Shown here piece by piece: positions 45,208 to 52,727 of a stretch of 64,000 nt of DNA. The stretch spans positions 248,001 to 312,000 of the forward strand of contig NZ_CP108568.1 of NCBI RefSeq assembly GCF_036010485.1, in the 5' to 3' direction. The stretch's first letter is position 1, and each line of letters starts with the position of its first letter. This DNA comes from Streptomyces sp. NBC_01198 (GTDB lineage Bacteria > Actinomycetota > Actinomycetes > Streptomycetales > Streptomycetaceae). A program made the translations under genes and the position numbers. A model generated the notes under the pieces. The model was not told the origin of the DNA. It saw nothing but the letters and a program-made list of their open reading frames with translations, and did no database searches.

Positions 45208-45846
45208 ATGCCCGTTATGATCACCTTGACCTACTCCGCAGCGTTCATCACGTTCTTCTCCGTGATCGGCCCGCCCAAGGTGCTGCTCGCCTTCGCCGGG
45301 CTCGCGCAGTACCACCCGAGAGGGGACCTGCACACCATCGCGCTGATCTCGTCGGCCGGCGCGGTGGTCATCGGAGTGGCCGCCGGGCTCAGCTCGCCGT
45401 GGCTGCTCGAACTGTTCCACATCTCGACCCCCGCGCTGGCGCTGGCCGGCGGGATCATCTTCTTCCTCTACGCGGTCGGCCTGGTGCTCGGCCTGCACAT
45501 CGGCACCGAGGGCCCCGGCGAGGACGGACCCGATGTCACCAGCGGGCTGCGGGAGCTGCTGGTGCCGTACGTGGTCAGCCCGCTGGCCATGACGGCGGTG
45601 CTGATCGAGGCCGCGGAACGCAACGACTGGGGCTGGCGCGGCACCGTCGCCGCGGCCTTCGTCTCGGTCATCGCGGTGGACCTGGTCTGCGTCCTGCTGC
45701 TCGGCGGGCTGTTGCAGAGGGCGCACACCGCCGTCGTCGAACTGGTCGCCCGGCTGGTCGGGTTGCTGCTCGCGGCGGTCGGCGTCGATCTCGTCCTCGA
45801 CGGGTTGTTCGACCTGGGGATCAACACGCTGTCGAGGCGCGGCTGA
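45208..45846 (+). CDS. MarC-family integral membrane protein
   Basis: 212 residues from an ATG at 45208, with an ATG three codons later as alternative; neither has a strong ribosome site. Six helices; FFSVIGPPKVLLAFAGLAQY fits the MarC opening (usually NP--P), and LLVPYVVSPLAMTAVLIEAA is the second half of the repeat. The function of MarC proteins is unsettled; the early link to drug resistance was not upheld. It is divergent from a DHA2 exporter. Confidence 0.8.
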   Translation: MPVMITLTYSAAFITFFSVIGPPKVLLAFAGLAQYHPRGDLHTIALISSAGAVVIGVAAGLSSPWLLELFHISTPALALAGGIIFFLYAVGLVLGLHIGTEGPGEDGPDVTSGLRELLVPYVVSPLAMTAVLIEAAERNDWGWRGTVAAAFVSVIAVDLVCVLLLGGLLQRAHTAVVELVARLVGLLLAAVGVDLVLDGLFDLGINTLSRRG

Positions 45847-45952
45847 CCGGCCGCAGGGTGCGGGGGCATCCTAGGCCAACCGCCCGCATGTACCGCAGGA
45901 AAATGCCAGAACTCCCCGAATCGGATTGCACGCAGCGTAACTTGCTCGTCAC

Positions 45953-45970
45953 CGCCCGAACCGGGCGGCC
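45953..45970. repeat. Small hairpin before the Roadblock operon
   Basis: CCGCCCG, AAC loop, CGGGCGG in the 154-nt gap between marC and the Roadblock operon, about 30 nt before the first start. It may terminate marC or lie in the leader of the operon. Confidence 0.35.
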
Positions 45971-46000
45971 GCGCAAACGCCGTGGACCGAGGGGAGCCGT

Positions 46001-46387
46001 GTGTCCGGGATCGACGAGTGCCTGCTGCGGGCGATGACGCTGCCGGGGGCACGCGGTGCCGCCCTGGTGGAGTGGGTCAGCGGGCTGGCGCTCGGCGTGA
46101 TCGGCGAGGCGCCCGGCGGCGACCACGAGGCGGTGGCGGCGGAGACCGCCGGCTACGCCCGAGCCACCGCCGAGCACCCGGTCTTCACCGCGGACCAGCA
46201 GGGCCCCGGACTCGCGGCCGAGGAGGCCGTGGTGGTCACCGGCACCGGATACCACCTGCTGCGGTTCGTCGAAGCGCCGTACGAGGGCGGGGTGTTCCTC
46301 TACCTGTGGCTGGACCGGGCACAGGCGAACCTCGCGCTCGCGATGCGCGGGATGCGGGAACTCGCCGACGGGCTGGTGCTGGTGTGA
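46001..46387 (+). CDS. Roadblock/LC7 domain protein 1
   Basis: 128 residues from a GTG at 46001 with GGGGAG upstream. The sequence follows the fourth gene of the cluster: VEWVSGLALGVIGEAPGGDH matches VDYTSGMALGTLGGGKDLD there, and YHLLRFVEAPYEGGVFLYLW matches YHLIRLLRGRGKNGLFLYLA. Roadblock folds dimerise and usually control small Ras-like GTPases (MglB type). First gene of a four-gene unit; its stop overlaps the next start. No GTPase gene is present. Confidence 0.8.
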   Translation: MSGIDECLLRAMTLPGARGAALVEWVSGLALGVIGEAPGGDHEAVAAETAGYARATAEHPVFTADQQGPGLAAEEAVVVTGTGYHLLRFVEAPYEGGVFLYLWLDRAQANLALAMRGMRELADGLVLV

Positions 46388-47163
46388 GCGCGGCGGCCGG
46401 CCACTCCCCCATGCTGTCCCGGCTCGCCGAACAGCGGGCCACCGGCGTGCTGTTACGGGACACCGGCGCGCTCTACCTGGACGCCGGCGAGGTCGTGCAC
46501 GCCGAGAGCCCGGCGGCGCCCGGGATCGAGGTGCTGCTGACCGCCGGCGGCCGGCTGTCGCCCGAGGCCTGGCAGGAGGCGGTGGCCGCGGCGGGCGCCG
46601 CCTGCCGGACCGGCCACTGGCTCATCGAGCACCGCAGGCTGGCGGCGGGCGAGTTGGAGATCAGCCGGCTCGGCGCGCTGTACGACGCCGCCTACTTCGT
46701 CCTGGCGCCCGGCGCCGGACCGACCCGCTTCCGGCACGGGGTCAGGCACTGGTTCGGCTCGCTGGGCGGTGTGGCGGTGGGCCGGTTGGAGGGCGAGACC
46801 CGGCGCCGCCGGCTGCTGCTCGAGTCGCTGTGGCCGCACCCGCGGCTGGACACCGCCCCGGTGTCGGTCGCCAGGACCGCCCTGCTGCCGGCCGCCCGGC
46901 CGCCGTTCCTGCCGCGCCGGCAAGCCGCCGTACTCGACCTGGCGGACGGCGTACGGACTCCGTCGGCCATCGCCGCGCTGCTGGGCCGGCCGGCCTTCCA
47001 CGCGCTGGTGGACGTACGGCGGCTGGCCGCACTCGGGCTGGTCGAGACCCCGCGCGGCAGCACCCGGGCGACGGCGCGGGCGCCGGCCTGGTTCCAGAAC
47101 ATCGGCGACGACCCGGACGCGGCACTGCTGCGCAGGCTGCGGGTCGCGCTGGAGCGGTTGTGA
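46384..47163 (+). CDS. PATAN/DUF4388-like protein with C-terminal winged helix
   Basis: 259 residues from a GTG at 46384 overlapping the previous stop (GTGA). Residues 1-80 (RLAEQRATGVLLRDTGALYL, then DAGEVVHAESPAAPGIEVLL) look like the DUF4388/PATAN fold that follows a gene-product-built surface strand with GxV-HA. The C-terminal 70 residues (QAAVLDLADGVRTPSAIAAL, then LVDVRRLAALGLVE) look like a winged helix-turn-helix. It would be the effector or DNA-binding part of the Roadblock system. The domain calls come from pattern recognition only. Confidence 0.6.
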   Translation: MSAAAGHSPMLSRLAEQRATGVLLRDTGALYLDAGEVVHAESPAAPGIEVLLTAGGRLSPEAWQEAVAAAGAACRTGHWLIEHRRLAAGELEISRLGALYDAAYFVLAPGAGPTRFRHGVRHWFGSLGGVAVGRLEGETRRRRLLLESLWPHPRLDTAPVSVARTALLPAARPPFLPRRQAAVLDLADGVRTPSAIAALLGRPAFHALVDVRRLAALGLVETPRGSTRATARAPAWFQNIGDDPDAALLRRLRVALERL

Positions 47164-47210
47164 GGCGGGCGCTGCAGCGGCGCGCCCTGCGTGCCGAGCG
47201 GAGGAGGTCG

Positions 47211-47612
47211 ATGGTGCACGAAGCCGCTATACGTACCGAGTTGGAAGGGCTGCGGGCGCGGCTGCCGGAGGTGACCGGCGCCCTCGCGGCCACCACCGAC
47301 GGCCTGCTGCTGGCCGCGGACGCCCCAGGGGTGCAGGCCGAGGGTTTCGCGGCGCTGACCGCCGCCGCCCTGGGGGTGGGGCTGCGGCTCGCCGACAGCG
47401 CCGGGCACCGGTCGCTGCACGAGCTGCTGATCCGCAGCGACACCGGCTGCATCGTGCTGCACGCGGCCGGCCGCGACGCGGTGCTCGCGGTGCTCGCCGG
47501 CCCCCGCACCAACGTCGGCCGGCTGCACCTGGAGACCCGCCGCAGCTGCGCCCGGGTGGCGGGCCTGCTGGACGCCGCCTTCGCGCTGCCGGAGGGCGGC
47601 GGTACGCCATGA
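47211..47612 (+). CDS. Roadblock/LC7 domain protein 2
   Basis: 133 residues from an ATG at 47211 with GAGGAGG 4 nt upstream. LRARLPEVTGALAATTDGLL and IVLHAAGRDAVLAVLAGPRT are Roadblock strands of the MglB-like type. It is more divergent from proteins 1 and 3 than those are from each other, suggesting a heteromeric set. The gene lies 47 nt after the PATAN-type gene, in the same operon. Confidence 0.75.
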   Translation: MVHEAAIRTELEGLRARLPEVTGALAATTDGLLLAADAPGVQAEGFAALTAAALGVGLRLADSAGHRSLHELLIRSDTGCIVLHAAGRDAVLAVLAGPRTNVGRLHLETRRSCARVAGLLDAAFALPEGGGTP

Positions 47613-47737
47613 CCGACCAGCAGCCGAGGCCGCGCGGCAGCCGGGCCAGAACCCGTACGCCCGACCCCACGAAGAGCCCGACCCCAGCACCTGACCGCAC
47701 CAACAGGAACACACCGTCGAAGGGAAGCACGAAGATC

Positions 47738-48112
47738 ATGGCCAACACCGAAACCGCGCTCAAGGACGCGATGACCTCCATCGAGGGAGTCATCGGCGTG
47801 GCGCTCGTCGACTACACCAGCGGCATGGCCCTGGGCACCCTCGGCGGCGGCAAGGACCTCGACCTGTCGGTGGCCGCCGCCGGCAACACCGACGTCGTCC
47901 GCGCCAAGGCCCGCACCATGGAACTGCTCGGGCTCAAGGACGAGATCGAGGACATCCTGATCACCTTGAGCGGGCAGTACCACCTGATCCGGCTGCTGCG
48001 CGGCCGCGGCAAGAACGGGCTCTTCCTCTACCTGGCCCTCGACCGCGGCCGGGCGAATCTGGCGATGGCCCGGCACCAGCTCAGGAGCATCGAGAACGAC
48101 CTGGAGGTCTGA
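47738..48112 (+). CDS. Roadblock/LC7 domain protein 3
   Basis: 124 residues. The ATG at 47738 follows AAGGGAAGC and gives the expected protein start MANTETALKDAMTSIEG. An ATG at 47609 that overlaps the previous stop would add a 43-residue Arg/Pro/Thr-rich tail; I judge that less likely, though it would couple translation. GVALVDYTSGMALGTLGGGK and ILITLSGQYHLIRLLRGRGK are the conserved blocks. Last gene of the cluster, followed by a terminator. Confidence 0.82.
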   Translation: MANTETALKDAMTSIEGVIGVALVDYTSGMALGTLGGGKDLDLSVAAAGNTDVVRAKARTMELLGLKDEIEDILITLSGQYHLIRLLRGRGKNGLFLYLALDRGRANLAMARHQLRSIENDLEV

Positions 48113-48117
48113 GCCGG

Positions 48118-48149
48118 GTGGGCGGGACGGCCCGTCCCGGCCCGCCCAC
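48118..48149 (+). terminator. Terminator after the Roadblock operon
   Basis: GTGGGCGGG and CCCGCCCAC form a 9-bp stem around an alternative inner GGGACGG/CCGTCCC pairing, 6 nt after the stop codon. Confidence 0.6.
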
Positions 48150-48280
48150 GTACACGGACGGTTGGGCGCTTCGGGTGACTGTGCACCGGGGCGCCTGCCG
48201 TAGGAGCGGCCGCCGTGGTCTGCTGGACGGTGACAGACCGCCAGCGACCAGGTAGGGCGGGCGAGCACAGAGGTGCCGAC

Positions 48281-49822
48281 GTGAACAGCCCTGCGGAGCA
48301 GCCCGAGCCGGCAGACCGTCCCGGCGGCGGTCCGGCGCTGCGCTGCCTGGTCACCGGGGCCACCGGTTACATCGGCGGACGCCTCGTGCCGGAACTCCTC
48401 GACGCCGGGCACCAGGTGCGCTGCCTGGCCCGCACCCCGGTCAAGCTGCGCGACCACCCCTGGGTGGGCTCGGCGGAGGTTGTCGCCGGCGACGTGACGG
48501 ACGAGGCGTCGGTCCGGGACGCGCTGGAAGGCATCGACGTCGCCTACTACCTGGTGCACGCGCTCGGCACCGGAAGGGACTTCGAGCGGACCGACCGGAC
48601 GGCGGCCCGGGTCTTCGGCGAGCAGGCGCGGGCCGCGGGAGTGCGCCGGATCGTCTACCTCGGCGGCCTCACCCCGCGCGGGGTGCCCGCACGCGACCTG
48701 TCGCCGCATCTGCGCTCCCGCGCCGAGGTGGGCCGGATCCTGCTGGAGTCCGGCGTGCCGGCCACCGTGCTGCGGGCGGCGGTCATCATCGGCTCCGGCT
48801 CCGCGTCCTTCGAGATGCTGCGCTACCTCACCGAGCGGCTGCCGGTGATGGTCACCCCGAGCTGGGTGAGCACCAGGATCCAGCCGATCGCGGTGCGGGA
48901 CGTGCTGCGCTACCTGGTCGGCAGCGCCACGATGCCCGCCGACGTGAGCCGGGCCTTCGACGTCGGCGGCCCCGACGTGGTCACCTACCGCGACCTGATG
49001 CGCCGTTACGCCGTGGTGGCCGGGCTGCCGCGGCGGCTCATCGTGCCGGTGCCGGTCCTGACCCCGCGGCTGTCCAGCCACTGGATCGGCCTGGTCACCC
49101 CGGTGCCTGCGGGGGTGGCCAAACCGCTGGCCGAGTCGCTGCGGCACGAGGTCGTCTGCGAGGAGCACGACATCGCCGACCACGTGCCCGACCCGCCGGG
49201 TGCGCCCATCGGGGTGGACGCGGCGCTGACGCTGGCGCTGCGCCGGGTGCAGGACGCCCAGGTGAGCACCCGGTGGTCGTCCGCCTCGGTGCAGGGCGCC
49301 CCCAGCGACCCGCTGCCCACCGACCCCGACTGGGCGGGCGGCAGCCTCTACACCGACCGGCGGGAGGCCGTGGTCGACGCGAGCCCCGCCGATCTGTGGC
49401 GGGTGATCGAGGGCATCGGCGGCGAGCACGGCTGGTACTCCTTCCCGCTCGCCTGGGTGGTACGGGGGCAGCTCGACCGGCTGGTCGGCGGGGTCGGGCT
49501 GCGCAGGGGCCGGCGGGACGCGGCGCGGCTGCGGGTCGGCGACTCGCTGGACTTCTGGCGGGTCGAGGAGATCGAACGGGGCCATCTGCTCAGGCTGCGC
49601 GCCGAGATGCGGCTGCCGGGCCTGGCCTGGCTGGAGATGTGCGCGGACCGCGACGCCGCCGGGCGCACCTGCTACCGGCAGCGGGCCGTCTTCCATCCGC
49701 GCGGGCTGGTGGGGCACGCCTACTGGTGGGCGATCTCGCCCTTCCACGCGACGGTCTTCGGCGGCATGGCCCGCAACATCGCACGCGCCGCGGCACGGAC
49801 GGCGGCGGAGGGCGCCGCGTGA
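48281..49822 (+). CDS. NAD(P)-binding atypical SDR fused to DUF2867
   Basis: 513 residues from a GTG at 48281; a purine-rich AGAGGTG is upstream. The N-terminal half is an extended atypical SDR: RCLVTGATGYIGGRLVPELL, then AYYLVHALGTGRDFERTDRT and RIVYLGGLTPRGV. The C-terminal 160 residues are DUF2867, a START-like domain (WRVIEGIGGEHGWYSFPLAW, then CYRQRAVFHPRGLVGHAYWW). The function is unknown. Its stop overlaps the photolyase start, so the two are translationally coupled, and a light-response role is likely. Confidence 0.85.
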   Translation: MNSPAEQPEPADRPGGGPALRCLVTGATGYIGGRLVPELLDAGHQVRCLARTPVKLRDHPWVGSAEVVAGDVTDEASVRDALEGIDVAYYLVHALGTGRDFERTDRTAARVFGEQARAAGVRRIVYLGGLTPRGVPARDLSPHLRSRAEVGRILLESGVPATVLRAAVIIGSGSASFEMLRYLTERLPVMVTPSWVSTRIQPIAVRDVLRYLVGSATMPADVSRAFDVGGPDVVTYRDLMRRYAVVAGLPRRLIVPVPVLTPRLSSHWIGLVTPVPAGVAKPLAESLRHEVVCEEHDIADHVPDPPGAPIGVDAALTLALRRVQDAQVSTRWSSASVQGAPSDPLPTDPDWAGGSLYTDRREAVVDASPADLWRVIEGIGGEHGWYSFPLAWVVRGQLDRLVGGVGLRRGRRDAARLRVGDSLDFWRVEEIERGHLLRLRAEMRLPGLAWLEMCADRDAAGRTCYRQRAVFHPRGLVGHAYWWAISPFHATVFGGMARNIARAAARTAAEGAA

Positions 49823-51168
49823 GGCGGGCCGTCGTGCTGTTCACCGGTGACCTGCGGCTGCACGACCACCCGCCGCTGCGGGCGGCGCTGGCCGCGGCCG
49901 ACGAGGTGGTCCCGCTGTTCGTGCTGGACCCTGCGGTGGCGCGGGCGGGCTTCGACGCGCCCGGCAGGCGTGCCTTCCTCGCCGACTGCCTGGCCGATCT
50001 CGACGCCGGGTTGCGCGATCGCGGCGGCCGGCTGGTGGTGCGGGCCGGCGACCCGGCCGCCGAGGTGTGCGCGGTGGCCGCGGAGTGCGACGCCACCGAG
50101 GTGCACGTCGCGGCGGCCGACAGCGGTTTCGGGCAGCGCCGCGAGGACCGGCTGCGGGCCGCGCTCACCGCCGCCGGACGGCGGCTGCACGTGCACGACA
50201 CGGTGGTGACGGCGGTGCCGCCGGGGGCGCTGACCCCGCAGGGCTCGGACCACTTCGCCGTCTTCACCCCCTACTTCCGGCACTGGTCGCAGCAGCGGCT
50301 GCGGGACACGCTGCCCGCGCCCAGGGCCGTCCGGGTGCCGGAGCCGGTACGGTCGGCGGACCTGCCCGCGCGTGGCGCCGGACCCGCCGCGGGCGGCGAG
50401 GGTGCGGCGCGGCGCCGGCTGTCCGCCTGGCTGCGCGACGGCCTCGGGTCCTACGACACCGGCCAGGACGACCTCGCCGGTGACGCGACCTCCCGGCTGT
50501 CGGCGCATCTGCACTTCGGCACGCTGTCGCCCGTCGAGACGGTGCACCGCGCGCGCGCCGCCGGCGGTCCCGGCGCCGACGCCTTCGTACGCCAGCTGTG
50601 CTGGCGGGACTTCAACCGCCAACTGCTGGCCGCCAGGACGGCGGTGTCCGCGGCGGACTACCGCGGCCGGCAGGACCGCTGGCGCACCGGCAGGACCGCG
50701 GAGGCCGACGCCGAGGCCTGGCGGGAGGGCCGGACCGGCTATCCGGTGGTCGACGCGGCGATGCGGCAGCTGCGGGCCGAGGGCTGGATGCACAACCGCG
50801 GGCGCCTGCTGGTGGCGAGCTTCCTGACCAAGACGCTGTACGTGGACTGGCGGGTGGGCGCCAGGTACTTCCTCGACCAGCTGGTGGACGGCGACATCGC
50901 CAACAACCAGCTGAACTGGCAGTGGGTGGCGGGCACCGGCACGGACACCCGCCCCAACCGGGTGCTCAACCCGATGCTCCAGGCCCGCCGCCACGACCCG
51001 GAGGGCGCCTACGTACGCCGCTGGGTCCCCGAGCTGGCGGGCGTGCAGGGGGGCGCGGTGCACGAGCCGTGGAAGCTTCCGGCGGGCGAGCGCAAGGGCT
51101 ACCCGGCGCCGATGGTCGAGCTGTCCGACGCCCGGGACCGCTTCCGGCAGGCTCGCGGCCTGGACTGA
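49819..51168 (+). CDS. phr: Deoxyribodipyrimidine photolyase
   Basis: 449 residues from a GTG at 49819 overlapping the upstream stop (GTGA). The N-terminal antenna domain begins AVVLFTGDLRLHDHPPLRAA. The FAD domain has TSRLSAHLHFGTLSP, RQLCWRDFNRQLL, GYPVVDAAMRQLRAEGWMHN and DIANNQLNWQWVAGTGTD. Tryptophans suitable for the electron-transfer chain are present in the last blocks. It repairs pyrimidine dimers with blue light. Second gene of a two-gene unit. Confidence 0.95.
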   Translation: MRRAVVLFTGDLRLHDHPPLRAALAAADEVVPLFVLDPAVARAGFDAPGRRAFLADCLADLDAGLRDRGGRLVVRAGDPAAEVCAVAAECDATEVHVAAADSGFGQRREDRLRAALTAAGRRLHVHDTVVTAVPPGALTPQGSDHFAVFTPYFRHWSQQRLRDTLPAPRAVRVPEPVRSADLPARGAGPAAGGEGAARRRLSAWLRDGLGSYDTGQDDLAGDATSRLSAHLHFGTLSPVETVHRARAAGGPGADAFVRQLCWRDFNRQLLAARTAVSAADYRGRQDRWRTGRTAEADAEAWREGRTGYPVVDAAMRQLRAEGWMHNRGRLLVASFLTKTLYVDWRVGARYFLDQLVDGDIANNQLNWQWVAGTGTDTRPNRVLNPMLQARRHDPEGAYVRRWVPELAGVQGGAVHEPWKLPAGERKGYPAPMVELSDARDRFRQARGLD

Positions 51169-51221
51169 CCCGGCTCCGGACCGGCCCGCGGCTGCGCGTC
51201 CCCGGTGCGGTGTCCGGACCG

Positions 51222-51242
51222 CGGGGCCGGCGCCCGGCCCCG
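51222..51242 (+). terminator. Terminator after the photolyase gene
   Basis: CGGGGCCGG, CGC loop, CCGGCCCCG about 55 nt after the stop codon. Confidence 0.5.
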
Positions 51243-51353
51243 GCGGGAGCCCTCACCCGGACGGCGCAGCCCCGCCGCCCGTCCGGTTGCGGGCGCCCTT
51301 ACCCGGCTCTTGACTCGTCATGACACCCGGTGGACGGCGAGAGGAGAGGCGTG

Positions 51354-52142
51354 GTGCTGTCAGCACGCAGCCTGTTCACGGAGATCCTCGACAACGACGA
51401 GTCCTTCCGGCTCTTCTGCTCCATCGCCGCGAGCGGCGAGACGCAGGGCGGCTGGGAGAACGGGAGGATCGCGGCCCTGGTACCGCAGGGGCTGGTCGAA
51501 CTGGCCCCCAAGATCGCCCGGCACGGCGCGGACGAGGACAAGCACGGGCGGATCTTCAACGGTCTGCTGCGGGGCCGCGACCTCGAGCCGGCACCGGTGC
51601 CGGCGGACACCGACTACACGATGCTGCTGGAACGCGCGGGGATCGGGCTCGCCCACTCCCGGCTGCGGGCCGAGCAGCCGCTCAGCGAGCAGGACATCGT
51701 CACCTACCTGGCGCACAGCCGGGTGACCGAGCAGCGGGCCTCCGAGCAGATGGCGCTGCTGCTCAAGCACTTCGGGGACCACCCGGAGATCGGCCGGGCG
51801 GTCCGGCAGATCGCCCGCGACGAGGACAACCATCTGGCGTACTGCCACGAGGAGTTGCTCCGGCTCGCCGGCGCCGGGCACGGCCCGCTGATCCACCGCA
51901 CCTTGCGCGAGTGCGCGATGGCGGAGATCCGCGTCTACCGCGAGGTCAGCCTCGCGGTGATGGCCCACATGGGCCGGCTGCTGCACTGGTCCGCGCCGAA
52001 GTCCGCCGCGCTGCGGGCGGGCATCCACGCGATGTACGCCTACGAGCGCGTCGCCGGCTGGCGGCGGATGACCTCCCTGACGATGCCGTCCCGCCGCGAC
52101 GCGCTCGGCGGCGGCCCGGTCGCCGCCGAGGCGGTGACCTGA
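51354..52142 (+). CDS. Ferritin-like diiron-type protein of unknown function
   Basis: 262 residues from a GTG at 51354 (51351 is equally possible), behind GAGGAGAGG. The protein is helical and has two ExxH motifs with adjacent acids, ADEDKHGRIF near residue 65 and ARDEDNHLAYCHEEL near 155. A further Glu lies in VTEQRASEQMALLL. That spacing fits a four-helix ferritin-like diiron centre. The opening SARSLFTEILDNDESFRLFC and the ending carry no other domain. A hydroxylase, oxygenase or iron-handling role is possible; I do not recognise the subfamily. Single gene. Confidence 0.72.
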   Translation: MLSARSLFTEILDNDESFRLFCSIAASGETQGGWENGRIAALVPQGLVELAPKIARHGADEDKHGRIFNGLLRGRDLEPAPVPADTDYTMLLERAGIGLAHSRLRAEQPLSEQDIVTYLAHSRVTEQRASEQMALLLKHFGDHPEIGRAVRQIARDEDNHLAYCHEELLRLAGAGHGPLIHRTLRECAMAEIRVYREVSLAVMAHMGRLLHWSAPKSAALRAGIHAMYAYERVAGWRRMTSLTMPSRRDALGGGPVAAEAVT

Positions 52143-52168
52143 CCGGTACGACGACGAGTCGCGCCCTC

Positions 52169-52202
52169 GGGAGTGCGGCCGCCAGCCGGCGGCCGCACTC
52201 CC
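52169..52202 (+). terminator. Terminator after the ferritin-like gene
   Basis: A 15-bp perfect stem with a 4-nt loop starts 27 nt after the stop codon. Confidence 0.7.
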
Positions 52203-52210
52203 GCGGCATG

Positions 52211-52450
52211 ACGCGCGGTCCCGGTCAGCCCGGGCCGGAAGTTGTCGTAGGCGTCGCACGACGCCGGCACCGCCGCGCCCTCCCTTTCCGCGCCCCGCGC
52301 GATGACCGGCTGCACCAGCGCGCCGCAGGTGTCGCTGCCGACCAGCGTGACGTCCCGCAGGTCAAGAACGTCTCGGATGAGCCAGGCCGGGCCCGCCGGT
52401 GACAGGTCGGCGCCATCCCGTATCGGACGGGCGTGCGCGCCCACACCGTG
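52211..52450 (-). pseudogene. Remnant of a haloalkane-dehalogenase-type alpha/beta hydrolase
   Basis: In one minus-strand frame the stretch VGAHARPIRDGADLSPAG, DLRDVTLVGSDTCGALVQPV and ASCDAYDNFRPGLTG follows the alpha/beta hydrolase pattern that normally reads GADLSP, LRDVTLVGNDTGGALAQ, TSCDAYDNFPP. The nucleophile elbow is degraded (GSDTCG for GNDTGG). A helix between blocks is shortened, and both ends of the family, including the acid and His region, are missing. It is about 80 of some 290 residues, without start signals. A decayed gene fragment is the best reading. Confidence 0.55.
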
Positions 52451-52625
52451 GACCTTGCCCCTGATGATGAGCGGGACGGCGGTGCGGCGGACCATTCCAC
52501 CCGGGCGGCACACGTGACCCTCCAGCCCCGGCGCGGGAGCGCGGGCGGCGGACGCGGCCGTACACCCGCCGCATGGCGGGCCGGTGAAGCGCCGTCAGGT
52601 TTCCAAACTGGTTCCGTCCTCGCTC

Positions 52626-52677
52626 TTGCCCTCCCCCTCGGTCCTTATTAGTTTGTTCGCTGAACTGACGAACGAAC
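52626..52677 (+). promoter_or_regulatory. ROK-type promoter/operator of the sugar ABC operon
   Basis: TTGCCC (52626-52631), 17 nt, TAGTTT (52649-52654). Directly after it GTTCG, 9 nt, CGAAC (52655-52673) and a further GAAC form an inverted repeat over the expected start site. ATTAGTTT through CGAAC is the same as at 62856-62882 except for one base. Confidence 0.7.
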
Positions 52678-52727
52678 GCTTTGTGTCTCTATCGGCACCC
52701 ACAGTTCCCCCCTCCCTAGGTGGCAAT

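Noticed and set aside
47609..47737. N-terminal extension of the last Roadblock protein
   Set aside because: The upstream ATG overlaps the previous stop, but the added residues are Arg/Pro/Thr-rich, and the internal ATG at 47738 has a ribosome site and the family start.
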